The notes under the pieces were generated by a model that was given only the letters and a program-made list of their open reading frames with translations, did no database searches and was not told where the DNA came from. The position numbers and the translations under genes were made by a program. A DNA stretch of 64,000 bases from Achromobacter kerstersii (GTDB taxonomy: Bacteria; Pseudomonadota; Gammaproteobacteria; Burkholderiales; Burkholderiaceae_B), in assembly GCF_902859595.1 (NCBI RefSeq), contig NZ_CADIJQ010000007.1, positions 1 to 64,000 on the forward strand. Reading direction: 5' to 3'. Position 1 is the first letter of the stretch; the number at the start of each line of letters is the position of its first letter. Shown piece after piece: positions 24,958 to 34,070 of the stretch.

Positions 24958-25678
24958 TTTGTCTTTCGATTTATCCTCGGTCGCCAATCGGGCGGCTACC
25001 ACCGCAGTCCCCGTAGTCCGATTTGCTGAACTTGTCAGAAAGACCGGAACAAGTAAGTCACTGGCGTTTCGAACGCGAAAAAAATCCGCACGAAAGAAGC
25101 TCAACCGCATCATCAAGGAACAGAATAGATACGCGAAGGCTACCAACCTACATGCGGTAGCTTTGACGCTGACCTATCGCAACGTAGATACATTCTCGCC
25201 AAAGCATATCAGTGCTCTTCTAGGCCGCCTGCGCCGAGTGCTGAAGCGCATGGGATTCAGCTTTTAATACGCCTGGGTGTTGGAGTGTGCCAGCCATTTG
25301 CACTACTACCTGCTTGTGTGGATACCCCGCGGCTATGTACTCACACCGGCAATGCTTTTCAAATGGTGGCGGTGGGGCAGCACGTGGGTGCAGAGCTGCC
25401 GAAGTGTAAAGGCTTGGGGCCGCTACCTGGCGAAATTCGACAACACGACCAAGCTCCCGAAAGGAGCTCGCCTGTATGGCTACGGCGGGCTGGATGAGGA
25501 TGGAAAACTGGTAGTCTCCCGCTCGACTTTACCGCGATGGTTGCTTGGGCTGCTACCAGGCGGACATCGTGCCCGGCGCCGTTCCGGGGGAGGCTGGGTA
25601 GACATGGAGACAGGAGAAATCCACCTGTCCCCTTATGCCTGGACGCCTTGGGGGCCAAAACTCATCGACATCAGCTAG
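24953..25678 (+). pseudogene. Rolling-circle replication initiator with an in-frame stop
   Basis: One reading frame runs from GTG 24953 to TAG 25676 with a single TAA at 25265-25267. The first part is basic (RTRKKSARKKLNRIIKEQNRYAKATNL, split by several helices) and ends ALTLTYR...RVLKRMGFSF. After the stop the frame continues YAWVLECASHLHYYLLVWIPRG, the HUH-type metal-binding motif, then WWRWGSTWVQSCRSVKAWGRYLAKF and a C-terminal GYGGL/TLPRWLL region. These are hallmarks of a Rep family found in filamentous phages and small elements. The stop lies just before the catalytic part, so the gene is probably dead. Confidence 0.75.
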
Positions 25679-28358
25679 TCAGTTTGTCTCTCAACTGCGT
25701 GAAGACATCCCGACCGATGTCGTCCTCTTCGACGGCAAACAAAAAGAGGCACCGGCCACCGCTGGATTTCTCCCACTGGAAGCCGACCTGCATCTTCTCT
25801 TTGGAGTCATCGTTGGTCTTATACGGTTCACCTTTGTACTCCACCACGAGTACACGGCCATCCGCCAGCTCGGCCACGAAGTCTGGGTAGAAGTAGTCCG
25901 ACGCGGTGGGCAGCCAGAACGAGCACTGAGGTTGCTTCTCGATGTTGCGCACCCACTGCTTTACCTTAGCGTGAGCGTCGATGGCCATGGCGCAGCGGAA
26001 CTCTTCCGCCGTCTTACCCGCTCCCGTTTTCTCGCGCAGGTCGTGAATCACTGGGAAGAAATGCTTGGAGAACTCGTAGCCGCCCTGATAGATGTTCCGT
26101 GCCGGGTACTTACCTGGGTCGAAGGTAAAGCTGTATTGGGCCATATCCTCCGGTTTGGGCACGGCCATCTCGAACAGACGGCCCTGAAATCCCTTCTGCA
26201 TCGCTTGCTGGCGCAGACGCTCCACCTCGGCCTTGATGGCATCGGCCAACTGGAAGCGGGCGCGTACCAGGGCAGTCAGGCTGAGGCCCTTGTCGTGGGT
26301 GAGGTGAGTCAGCATCCTCACCAGATAGGCTTGCAGTTGCTGTTGGGAGAGATATGGCTGCCGCACCTGTACATCCAGCCAACGCACGAGGTCCTGCTCG
26401 CTGACATGGCTGGCCACCTCATTGAGTTTGAGTTGCTGGGCATCGATGTGCTTGAACTTGACCTTCTCGCCGTTGACGTCGATTTCGAACGAGTTGACTG
26501 TCTCATGGATGGTGAAATTGGCCAACTGCACTGGCGTGTCAAGCAGACTCCAGTCTCCCAGCTGCGCCAAAGTGTCCTTCTCTACCACCTCCAGGTAGCC
26601 ATCTAGCTCCAGACAAAGTTGGGGAATGGCGGCGAATTGGATGCCCAATTGGGCGGGGGCCCGCATGGCCTGCCGAATGGCGCGATGGTCGGCAAACTGC
26701 TGAGACACCTTTTCCCTTGCCTTGGCTGGCAGTGCTGCCGTCACAAAGGCCTCGGCCTGTTTGAGTGTTTCGCTATCCACATCGCCTTTAAGGACCAGCG
26801 TTGCCCCCTGGGAGGTTGGGTGAATCTCAACCTGGGATTTCAGCTCTTCGGGCCAATTCTGCGTCTCAGGCACGGCAGGCAACGCTACATGGCAATCGGG
26901 CACTTTGGTCGCTTGCTGAAGAGGCGCTCCGCACGTCCCGTCAGTAATGGGCAGAAGCAACTGCGGCACGATGAGGCCCGCTGTATCCAGGCGCTCGAAG
27001 CCCATGTTTTGCACCAGGCGGTCACGTAGATTGCTTGCCGCCTCGGCAAAGTTGGTCGCCACAATATGGGCATAGGCCTTGTTCAAGGGCGTCTGGCTCC
27101 TGTCCTTGGCGTAGGGCATACGCAATACCCGGCCAAGCAACTGCTCCACATCCTTGGCAGAGTTCACCGACTGCAGACTGGAGAGCACATAGGCAAAGGA
27201 GCAGTCCCAACCCTCCTTCAGTGCCTCAACGGTAATGACGTAGCGAATCGGGCAAGTCGGGTCGAGCAGATTGATGCCATCCAAGCCCTTCTGGGAGCCG
27301 GTAGCAATAGCAATCTGCTCGGCGGGAATGTTTTCCTGCTCCAGGAGGTGTTGCTTGACCACATCCACTGTAGCTTCGCCGCCCTTGGGCATGGCTTGGA
27401 CGAGCACGATGGGCCGCACATAGTCCTCTTCCTTCAGGGCCACGACTTCCAGCCCGTCGCGGGTCAGGATGGAATCCCGTAGGCACTCTCGCCATCCCTC
27501 CGGATGCTCAGCCAGAACGATGGGCAGCTTAATCATCTGCTCGGCCCGTAGTTCCTGAGCAGAGACGTGATACAGCACATTGTTGCCAGCCACCGGCGTC
27601 GCCGTCAGCTCCACAACGCAGCTCGGGTTCAGGCGGCCCAGGGTCTTGAAGAAACGGTCGGTGCGGTTGTTATGGGCCTCATCCACCACCACCAGGGGCC
27701 GATGCAGATGTATCCAGTTGGCCACCGACCATTTCACCCGACCAATGTCCTTCACCGTCAGGAAAGGCTGGCTGGCGAGGTCGGCTTCGGTCACCTTCTC
27801 CAGTCCAGCGGTGAGGGCCGGGGGGAGGTCACGGAAATGTTCGGCCAATTCTTCGAAGAAGGAATAGACGTTGCGCTTGCTGGTATCCGATACATTGAGA
27901 GACTGTATGGTCGCTACCACGATGATGCACGCCTTGCCTACGTCACCGGAGCCGATGGTTTGTAGGCTCTCCAGGTCGGCCACCCGCACCCGGTCGCCAA
28001 AGTAATGGGCCAATGCCTGGCGGTAGGGATGGCGAACATCGGAAAGAGCTTCGAGGGTTTGCGTGCGGATGGTGTCCGAAGGCGTCAGCCATAGGGCGAT
28101 GGGGGCATCGCTATCTTTCACTGCCTTACCCACCTGAGCCACGGCATGGGCTGCCAGCAGCGTCTTCCCGCCGCCGGTGGGCACACGCAGGCACACGCAG
28201 GGAATGTCGGTGAATATCTCGTGGTAGCTCTCACCAGTCCGTTGCTGTGACTGCAAGGCATCTTGGTAGGCCTCGGCTACGGACACATTGCGGCAACGCT
28301 TCAAAAAGTCAACCAGGGTCGCTAGGGCGTCTTCTTGGTATTTCTTCAGCTTCAGCAT
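25671..28358 (-). CDS. res: Type III restriction endonuclease, Res subunit
   Basis: 895 residues. N-terminal helicase: Q-like LKKYQEDAL, Walker A PTGGGKTLLAAHA (about 60-72), DEAH-like DEAHNNRTDRF (about 223), motif III LTATP (about 251), and motif VI LLGRVLRMPYAKDR (about 410). The C-terminal PD-(D/E)xK nuclease shows PDFVAEL and VEYKGEPY (about 835-855). Res needs Mod to recognise DNA, travels using ATP and cuts 25-27 bp away. It lies 10 bp after mod in the same direction. Its last codons overlap the converging rep remnant by eight bases, showing a junction. Confidence 0.95.
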   Translation of the reverse strand: MLKLKKYQEDALATLVDFLKRCRNVSVAEAYQDALQSQQRTGESYHEIFTDIPCVCLRVPTGGGKTLLAAHAVAQVGKAVKDSDAPIALWLTPSDTIRTQTLEALSDVRHPYRQALAHYFGDRVRVADLESLQTIGSGDVGKACIIVVATIQSLNVSDTSKRNVYSFFEELAEHFRDLPPALTAGLEKVTEADLASQPFLTVKDIGRVKWSVANWIHLHRPLVVVDEAHNNRTDRFFKTLGRLNPSCVVELTATPVAGNNVLYHVSAQELRAEQMIKLPIVLAEHPEGWRECLRDSILTRDGLEVVALKEEDYVRPIVLVQAMPKGGEATVDVVKQHLLEQENIPAEQIAIATGSQKGLDGINLLDPTCPIRYVITVEALKEGWDCSFAYVLSSLQSVNSAKDVEQLLGRVLRMPYAKDRSQTPLNKAYAHIVATNFAEAASNLRDRLVQNMGFERLDTAGLIVPQLLLPITDGTCGAPLQQATKVPDCHVALPAVPETQNWPEELKSQVEIHPTSQGATLVLKGDVDSETLKQAEAFVTAALPAKAREKVSQQFADHRAIRQAMRAPAQLGIQFAAIPQLCLELDGYLEVVEKDTLAQLGDWSLLDTPVQLANFTIHETVNSFEIDVNGEKVKFKHIDAQQLKLNEVASHVSEQDLVRWLDVQVRQPYLSQQQLQAYLVRMLTHLTHDKGLSLTALVRARFQLADAIKAEVERLRQQAMQKGFQGRLFEMAVPKPEDMAQYSFTFDPGKYPARNIYQGGYEFSKHFFPVIHDLREKTGAGKTAEEFRCAMAIDAHAKVKQWVRNIEKQPQCSFWLPTASDYFYPDFVAELADGRVLVVEYKGEPYKTNDDSKEKMQVGFQWEKSSGGRCLFLFAVEEDDIGRDVFTQLRDKLTS

Positions 28359-28368
28359 GGTCAGGCGC

Positions 28369-29934
28369 TCAGCGCATGGAAACGTCGTAGGGGATTTGCT
28401 TGAAGGTCACGCCTTCTGCCGCCAGCCGGGCAGGCCCCAGGCGAGCGCTCTCGCCATACACGACGAGAGGCGTAGGTGCTGGGCACAATGTGCGAATGTA
28501 GTCCAGAATAGCGCTGGTCAGCACGTTGCCCCCAGCGGGACGCCGGTCGCCCAGAATACCGTTGTAGAGCAGGAAGTAAGCGATGCCATCCTTTATGCCC
28601 AAGAGGGGGCTATCAAAGGCCTGCGGCCCCGGGCTACCAGTTTCTGTATGCCAAACGTAGGCGGCCAGGGTTGAAAACTTAATCGCAGGATTAAGTCGGC
28701 CAGGCTCGTCAAAGGTAGGGTCCCCTAGTGTGTGGAAGGAAAAACCTCCACCTCCTTGCCAACCTACGGCCTGGCTGATGCCTCCCTGCTCGCCAGCAAT
28801 GACTTTCTTCAGGCGAGGGATGCAGTGCGTGCGCGCATGCTCGCCCATTTCGATGCCGATGTAACGACGGCCCATTTTATGGGCCACGGCTGCAGTAGTG
28901 CCTGAGCCGAGGAAGGAGTCGAGAATAAGGTCGCCGGGAACAGTGGCAATCTGCATAACACGCTGAAGCAATCGTTCTGGTTTCGGTGTGGAGAATAGTT
29001 CCGTGCCTTCGTCATCCAACAGAGATGCCGTCTCCTTTTTCGCTTCTTGGTTGTGGCCAACCTCATCGTGCCCCCAAACTGTTGTTGGGACCACCCCATC
29101 TTTCATCTCGGAAAGGAAGCGCTTTAGACGCGGTTGGTTGCGGCCAGCAGCACCCCACCAAATTCGGCCATCTTGCTGGAGATTTTCTATGGTTTCAGCG
29201 CTATAGCCCCAGCAGCGACCTTTTGGCGGCCATATTTCTTCACCATGAGGATTTATCAACGGATAGAGCCCCGTGGATGTGCCAGTTTTCGCGTAATGAG
29301 CCCCTCGTTGACCGGACGTTAGACTGACGTGCAGTGGGCTGGAAGTCCAGGCGCCTCGTGGGTCCTCATCCTGATTCGAATAGTCCCCAGCATTTCGTTC
29401 GCTGCGAGGGATACGTCCAAATTCACAGCTATCTATGTTCTTGGCGTATACATGAACCATGTCGTTCATGGAGGAAAAGAATTCGGCATTATTGTGTACG
29501 CTAGACGTCTTCACCCAAACGACCGAATTCAGATAATTTCGTCGAATAAATACTTCATCCATCAGCACCTTCAGGTAGTGTGCTTCGTTGTCGTCGATGG
29601 TGACCCAGATGCTGCCATCTTCGGCCAGCAAGTCACGCAATAGCACCAGGCGCGGATACATCATTGACAGCCACTGGCTGTGTTCCAGATTGTCGTCGTA
29701 GTGCTCGAAGGCGCTCTTTGTGTTGTACGGTGGGTCTATGAAGATGCACTTCACCTGACCAGCATAGAAGGGAATCAGCGCCTTCAGGGCCAGCAGGTTG
29801 TCGCCTTGGATGATGAGGTTGTCGGCCGCAGCGGTAGCATCGCCGTAGGCCGCTTCTCGCTTCAGCAGGTGGTAGGGCACCTCCCTCGGGGTGTCCTTAG
29901 CTTGGTTTTTGTTGACCCAGTCGAGAAATGGCAT
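28369..29934 (-). CDS. mod: Type III modification methyltransferase, Mod subunit
   Basis: 521 residues. Motif IV DPPYNT (about 68-73) comes before motif I DSFLGSGTT (about 340-348), the permuted beta order of N6-adenine methyltransferases. The variable target-recognition region lies between (about 130-300). Mod methylates one strand of an asymmetric site and supplies recognition to Res. The gene starts at ATG 29934 and is divergent from the DprA-like gene; the recognition site cannot be deduced. Confidence 0.95.
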   Translation of the reverse strand: MPFLDWVNKNQAKDTPREVPYHLLKREAAYGDATAAADNLIIQGDNLLALKALIPFYAGQVKCIFIDPPYNTKSAFEHYDDNLEHSQWLSMMYPRLVLLRDLLAEDGSIWVTIDDNEAHYLKVLMDEVFIRRNYLNSVVWVKTSSVHNNAEFFSSMNDMVHVYAKNIDSCEFGRIPRSERNAGDYSNQDEDPRGAWTSSPLHVSLTSGQRGAHYAKTGTSTGLYPLINPHGEEIWPPKGRCWGYSAETIENLQQDGRIWWGAAGRNQPRLKRFLSEMKDGVVPTTVWGHDEVGHNQEAKKETASLLDDEGTELFSTPKPERLLQRVMQIATVPGDLILDSFLGSGTTAAVAHKMGRRYIGIEMGEHARTHCIPRLKKVIAGEQGGISQAVGWQGGGGFSFHTLGDPTFDEPGRLNPAIKFSTLAAYVWHTETGSPGPQAFDSPLLGIKDGIAYFLLYNGILGDRRPAGGNVLTSAILDYIRTLCPAPTPLVVYGESARLGPARLAAEGVTFKQIPYDVSMR

Positions 29935-30044
29935 GTCGAGCGTCTTCTAACAGCAAAACTACGGGGGCTCATTGTAGCGGGAGGAGCCCGAGATGAGGGC
30001 TGCCTGCCTGCGGTGCCCAGCGTCTTCCAGAGCCTCCCCTTCGC

Positions 30045-30050
30045 TATAAT
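30045..30050 (+). promoter_or_regulatory. Likely -10 element of the ShosTA-like operon
   Basis: TATAAT lies 30 bp before the DprA-like start, with GTCTTC 17 bp further upstream as a poor -35. TTAGGA precedes the ATG and is the ribosome site. Confidence 0.45.
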
Positions 30051-30079
30051 CGACCACTACCTAGTTTGTTAGGACACAG

Positions 30080-31012
30080 ATGCTCGGATTCGATGAGGCC
30101 GCGATACTGTTCTTAGGGCTTGCTCGCCTGAAGGGAGTCGGCTTCAAAACCTTGCGCGACCTAGGTGGCGTAGACGCTATTGCCCAGAAATTGATATCTG
30201 AGGGCCCCAGCTTTGTCGCAACCCTTACCAGGGGCAGCAACGAGGATTGCAGCATTTCAAACGTGCAAGCCCTCGGGGAGTCGGCTGCTGAGGTGCTTCA
30301 CAATCGAGGCATCAATTTAGTCCGAGCCAACGAGCCACACTTTCCGCTCCAGTTCGCAGAACTAGAACCATCTCTTCGACCTCTCTGGTTTTTCTATCGG
30401 GGTAACTACGGATTGCTGGCAACAGAGGCTATTGCCGTTGTGGGCACACGCACGCCATCAAAAGAGGGCGAGTTCCTAACTAAATATGCGGTTGCTGCCG
30501 TACAGGAGGTAGGAGCTACCGTAGTAAGTGGCTTGGCTAAAGGCATAGACGAAATTGCACACGAGGCTGCACTTGCTTGCAACGTTGCCAACGTCTCTAT
30601 GCTCGGGACCGGCCTCCTGAGGTCGTACCCTGCTAAGAATGCTGAGTTAGCCCAACGAATCCTTGACGCAGGCGGGTTGCTCATCTCTGAATACATGCCT
30701 GATGCCATGCCAACAGGTGAAGCCTTCGTCTGGCGGAATCGCCTGCAAGCAGCGTTAGCGAAGTGTGTCATTGCACCGGAATGGAAGCGCTCTTCCGGGA
30801 CCGCTCACACCGTCAGATTTGCGAAGCGTTTCGAACGGCCAAGTATCAACTTGACGCTCAACGGTGTGGCGCCAGCCGCTGACCAGGGGACTGCGGACCA
30901 GACGTACGAAGTACCGCGACAGCACGCAGCCTTCGTTGACGCTCTGCAGATTGTTGACCGGTACACAGAAGCCCGGCTCTTGAGCTTCCAGCACCAGCGG
31001 CTGCTGTTCTGA
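30080..31012 (+). CDS. DprA/Smf-like protein, antitoxin of a ShosTA-type system
   Basis: 310 residues with the DprA Rossmann-fold: VVGTR (about 120-124), SGLAKGID (about 150-157), LGTGLLRSYP (about 175-184) and GLLISEY (about 211). Housekeeping DprA loads RecA during transformation; this copy has a variant N-terminal helix-hairpin region, lacks the usual C-terminal winged helix, and sits five bases before a phosphoribosyltransferase gene. DprA-like plus PRTase pairs are known as the ShosTA anti-phage toxin-antitoxin, in which the DprA-like protein is the antitoxin. Assignment by gene order and domains is good; activity is untested. Confidence 0.8.
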   Translation: MLGFDEAAILFLGLARLKGVGFKTLRDLGGVDAIAQKLISEGPSFVATLTRGSNEDCSISNVQALGESAAEVLHNRGINLVRANEPHFPLQFAELEPSLRPLWFFYRGNYGLLATEAIAVVGTRTPSKEGEFLTKYAVAAVQEVGATVVSGLAKGIDEIAHEAALACNVANVSMLGTGLLRSYPAKNAELAQRILDAGGLLISEYMPDAMPTGEAFVWRNRLQAALAKCVIAPEWKRSSGTAHTVRFAKRFERPSINLTLNGVAPAADQGTADQTYEVPRQHAAFVDALQIVDRYTEARLLSFQHQRLLF

Positions 31013-31017
31013 CATCT

Positions 31018-32238
31018 ATGCCCTTAAAACTTCTTCTCGTAAGCGTTGACGGTACCGTTGGGCACGACGGCAAGGTCCACATGTCAATTGCACGTGACCT
31101 TGGACGACTCGCGCGTGAACTAGCGCCGCACGGGGTGACTACCGTGCTATGGTCGAATCGTGAATGGAAAGTTGATGGTACGCCAATCGAGAAATGGTTT
31201 TCGGGAATTGCCGGCATAGAAGTTCCCCATCATGGGGCTCACGCCGATTCGTCGCCGGCTCGCCAGACCAAAAATTCGGCCTACCCCATCATGGAGCGCT
31301 ACGGTGCGCAGCCTTGCGAGACCGCTCTGGTCGGCGGCATCAGGGAGGACATGATTGCCGGAGTTCAGAACAAGCTTCTCCTGCTTAGGCCCACCTGGTA
31401 CGGGCAGCACATGGAATACGGATTTCCCGTAGAAACCATAAGCGAACTCGCACGCTTCTGCTTCGTATTCGGGCTTCGCAAGCACCCCATCTTCTGGCGC
31501 GTCCAAGACGGGACACTTGACGTCTCGGCGGCAGGCCCGTTCTCTACTTTCAAGGCTGCGTATCAAATGTTTGGCGAGGATGCCAGGGCATTCGCAAAGG
31601 GCGGGATGGGGAGTCCCAATTTTTGGTTCAACTTCGCGGTTTCGTCGATGTACTTTTCCGGACTGCTGGAGGGGGTTAACTACATCTGCAGCTACCCAGG
31701 TCACAGTCCCCAATCGGACCCAAACAAGTTTGGTATGGCAGACGTGCTCGCGAAACTCGGGAAATGCTTCAATATTTCCTACTACCACGACCTAATCGTG
31801 CGGCATGAAGAGGCGCTCAAGAGCCAACCTATCAAGGCGGCAAACCGCAGATTCTTAACGCAGCTCAATTCCATCCATCTTTCGAAAAGGCCGCATAAGA
31901 ATCTTGCTAATGACGCAGTCAAGACGGCCATTTCGCTGAATGGCAAGACTATCTTGGTGGTTGACGATTTCTGCACTTCCGGCCGGAGCAACGAAGCAAG
32001 TCGAGCGTTCATCGAGGCGGCCGGCGGACGTGCACGCCTCTTCTCATGGCTGAAGACGATAAATGCGCCATACACCCGCATCAATTCGGCGCCTGACCTT
32101 GCCCCGTTCAAACCCAATGGCCTTGAGAACGAGCCGCTTAGTCTTGAGTACGACTACTTCGCCCACGTGGTAGCCAACGGTGCTCCCGGCGAAATCCACG
32201 AGAGCTTGTGCAGGTACCGGGATTGGAAATGGGCGTAG
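31018..32238 (+). CDS. Phosphoribosyltransferase-like toxin of a ShosTA-type system
   Basis: 406 residues. An N-terminal HAD-like half begins VSVDGTVG (about 8-15) and has SNREW (about 46), and the C-terminal half holds a type I PRTase signature, ILVVDDFCTSGRS (about 312-324), the PRPP-binding loop. It starts five bases after the DprA-like gene, so the pair is one operon. In ShosTA the PRTase protein is the toxin, thought to act on nucleotide metabolism; in this protein the key Asp-Asp and loop residues are intact. Confidence 0.8.
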   Translation: MPLKLLLVSVDGTVGHDGKVHMSIARDLGRLARELAPHGVTTVLWSNREWKVDGTPIEKWFSGIAGIEVPHHGAHADSSPARQTKNSAYPIMERYGAQPCETALVGGIREDMIAGVQNKLLLLRPTWYGQHMEYGFPVETISELARFCFVFGLRKHPIFWRVQDGTLDVSAAGPFSTFKAAYQMFGEDARAFAKGGMGSPNFWFNFAVSSMYFSGLLEGVNYICSYPGHSPQSDPNKFGMADVLAKLGKCFNISYYHDLIVRHEEALKSQPIKAANRRFLTQLNSIHLSKRPHKNLANDAVKTAISLNGKTILVVDDFCTSGRSNEASRAFIEAAGGRARLFSWLKTINAPYTRINSAPDLAPFKPNGLENEPLSLEYDYFAHVVANGAPGEIHESLCRYRDWKWA

Positions 32239-32257
32239 TCATATTCGTACCTGACGT

Positions 32258-32851
32258 TCAGGGGGCAAGTGTTAGTCGCTCTCGGTGACTGACTTTCTGA
32301 AGGTAGAAAAGCGGCGGCAGAGGCCCGGTATAGCCACGTCTGCGAGCTTCCTGAAACAGCGCCCAGGATTGAGTTCGCACGCCGTGGAAGCCCGGCTGTC
32401 GAGCGATGCGCTCCAACGTCTCCGCCAATGCTGTGTAGTACCGCTGGCCGGCTTGGAAGGCCAACAGGGCATACAACTCGGCCATCTCCAGTTTGGGGCG
32501 GCGCCAGGGTCCAGATAGTCCGTCCACTTGAAGAGTGTCGGACCATTTCATAGCCCAACCACTGCAAGCGCTGCGCTCCTTCGACCACGAGCAGCGCCTC
32601 TCCTTCTCGAGCCCATTGCCATCCGTGGCGAGCAGCAACCACTCCACCTGCTCAGCGTCCGGCGGCCAATACATGACAAGCACGGCATTTGCCAGGCCCT
32701 TGCCCTTGCGGGTAAGGCGCTGCGCCGGCGTACAGCCGATGCCGAAGAGCGAGTGGAACTTTCGGGCTAGGGCCTCCACCTTGCTGGCGCTCACAACCCC
32801 GCGGGTGTATCGATGGTATCCCCTTGGCACACCATCGAGGATGCGGGCCAT
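32258..32851 (-). pseudogene. Mobile-element protein gene with two compensating frameshifts
   Basis: From ATG 32851 (MARILDGVPRGYHRYT) one frame runs through RKFHSLFGIGCTPAQRLTRK and WLLLATDGNGLEKE; near 32600 the sensible sequence moves to another frame (ALLVVEGAQRLQWLGYEMVR...SGRTIWT) and near 32510 it returns (WRRPKLEMAELYALLA...GVRTQSWALFQEARRRGY). Together they make one protein of about 198 residues of a family I associate with plasmids and integrative elements, function unknown. The shifts make the middle third wrong, so it is probably inactive. Confidence 0.65.
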
Positions 32852-32867
32852 GGCGGCTGTCTTGCTT

Positions 32868-33123
32868 CTAGCAATAGGTGTGGTGGTGGGAATGGGAGTT
32901 TCGAATGAAGGTGATTCCCGGTATAGCCATAAACAGCACTTGGTTGAACCCGTCCAAGTCTGCGAGTGGCTGCCCCGCCATGATGATGGAGATAACTGCA
33001 ATTGAAGGCAATCGAGGCAGTAGTTCGGCGTCGCGACGTAAAACAAAAAAATGGAGCGAGATTGTCCAGCCCGGGTTGAGCCTTGTAGAGCTGCTCGATG
33101 ATTGACGAGAGGCATTGTTTCAC
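32868..33123 (-). pseudogene. Broken paralogue of the phosphatase-like gene
   Basis: From ATG 33123 the first 26 codons (MKQCLSSIIEQLYKAQ...) match the start of the phosphatase-like protein at 22394-22867 in pattern; after a frameshift near 33040 the sequence LPRLPSIAVISI...PLADLDGFNQVL matches LPRLPSIAIISV...PLANLDGFDNLL of that protein. A stop at 32868 removes the catalytic Cys loop. It is therefore a dead relative and shows that the phosphatase-like module once existed twice in this island. Confidence 0.75.
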
Positions 33124-33168
33124 GTCAATAGCAAGGTTGGGTGCGTGATGGTCGCTGTTGACTATTAA

Positions 33169-33537
33169 CTATTTTTTAGAACGTCTCCGTTTTAGCCTTG
33201 AAACGATTCGTTTTAACCTGGCCACGCTCCGCTCTGCAGCGTCTGCTCTTGCGACTTGCATAGCGTAGGCATGCAATGAGATAGCGTCGCGTAGTATGAC
33301 TGGGGCCGGTCCCGAATTTTCAATTTTTTCGTCGCCCTGAGGAAGAGGGGTGGAGATGTCTAGCTCATTTCCTGTTTTCTCTACTGCTCTTATCCCTGCG
33401 AGGAGATAACCACGCACTAGCAGTGAGTAGTCCGCCTGTCGTCGTTTGCATTCTGCATTTAGGCGCCTGTTTATTTCGGGAGTAAGAAAAATTGTGCGCA
33501 GGGTCAGGAATGCGTTTCGCGTTTTTTTTGGAGACAT
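33169..33537 (-). CDS. Small DNA-binding-like protein (ribbon-helix-helix style)
   Basis: 122 residues. Residues 12-50 (LRTIFLTPEINRRLNAECKRRQADYSLLVRGYLLAG) have a strand and two helices of the ribbon-helix-helix type; the C-terminus is a basic helix (RLKRIVSRLKRRRSKK). It lies upstream of the broken phosphatase-like gene on the same strand and may have been its regulator. No family name is given. Confidence 0.5.
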   Translation of the reverse strand: MSPKKTRNAFLTLRTIFLTPEINRRLNAECKRRQADYSLLVRGYLLAGIRAVEKTGNELDISTPLPQGDEKIENSGPAPVILRDAISLHAYAMQVARADAAERSVARLKRIVSRLKRRRSKK

Positions 33538-34003
33538 GGGAGGTCGATATTTTTTTGTAATGTCCTGACCATATCAGAGCGTGGCAAGGCTCTCCATCGA
33601 CTTGCATCGCCTGTATAACGCGCAAATTCGATTTGTCGATTGTTGGTCAATAATAATTTTCAATTGTTGCGTTTTTGCAACTCTTGTCGCCTTGTGCGTG
33701 TATAGCAACTTGTACTAGTGGAGCGCTGGAGTTGAACGCTTAGAGTCTGGAGCTAAGGCCTTGCCATTGAATGCTGTAGAGCGTAGGCCGGGGTCAAGAG
33801 CAATGTGACGTGGTTCAACCAACAACTGAGCCCTTGTGTGTGTGGAATGGGCTGTATGGAAATTTCGCGTCTCGACGAGTTTTCCTTTAGGCGACCAACG
33901 TATCCGGGTGCATTGGGTGCCTCGCCTGCGGGTGGTCGGTCGAGGAATCGAGCCATGACAGGGCATAGACACTCGGAAGGAGCTTTCAGGACCCCAACTG
34001 CGT
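33538..34003. other. Gene-poor stretch in the island
   Basis: 466 bp with no supported gene. The AT-rich part (about 33550-33700) is likely the promoter of the leftward gene at 33537. Two overlapping minus-strand frames of 67 and 85 codons (33715-33972) have no recognisable content. Confidence 0.4.
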
Positions 34004-34040
34004 CGAAGCCCCTCTTCTATGCTTCAGAATTGGGGCTTCG
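34004..34040. terminator. Inverted repeat after the large recombinase gene
   Basis: CGAAGCCCC and GGGGCTTCG form a perfect 9-bp stem with a 19-base loop, 31 bp after the recombinase stop. No T-run follows, so it may be a transcription barrier or a recombination site. Confidence 0.45.
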
Positions 34041-34070
34041 GTGTAGCCACTAGCTACGGGCGTATAACGG

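Noticed and set aside
33715-33972. Small genes on the minus strand
   Set aside because: Two frames overlap and neither has recognisable sequence, a ribosome site or a partner.
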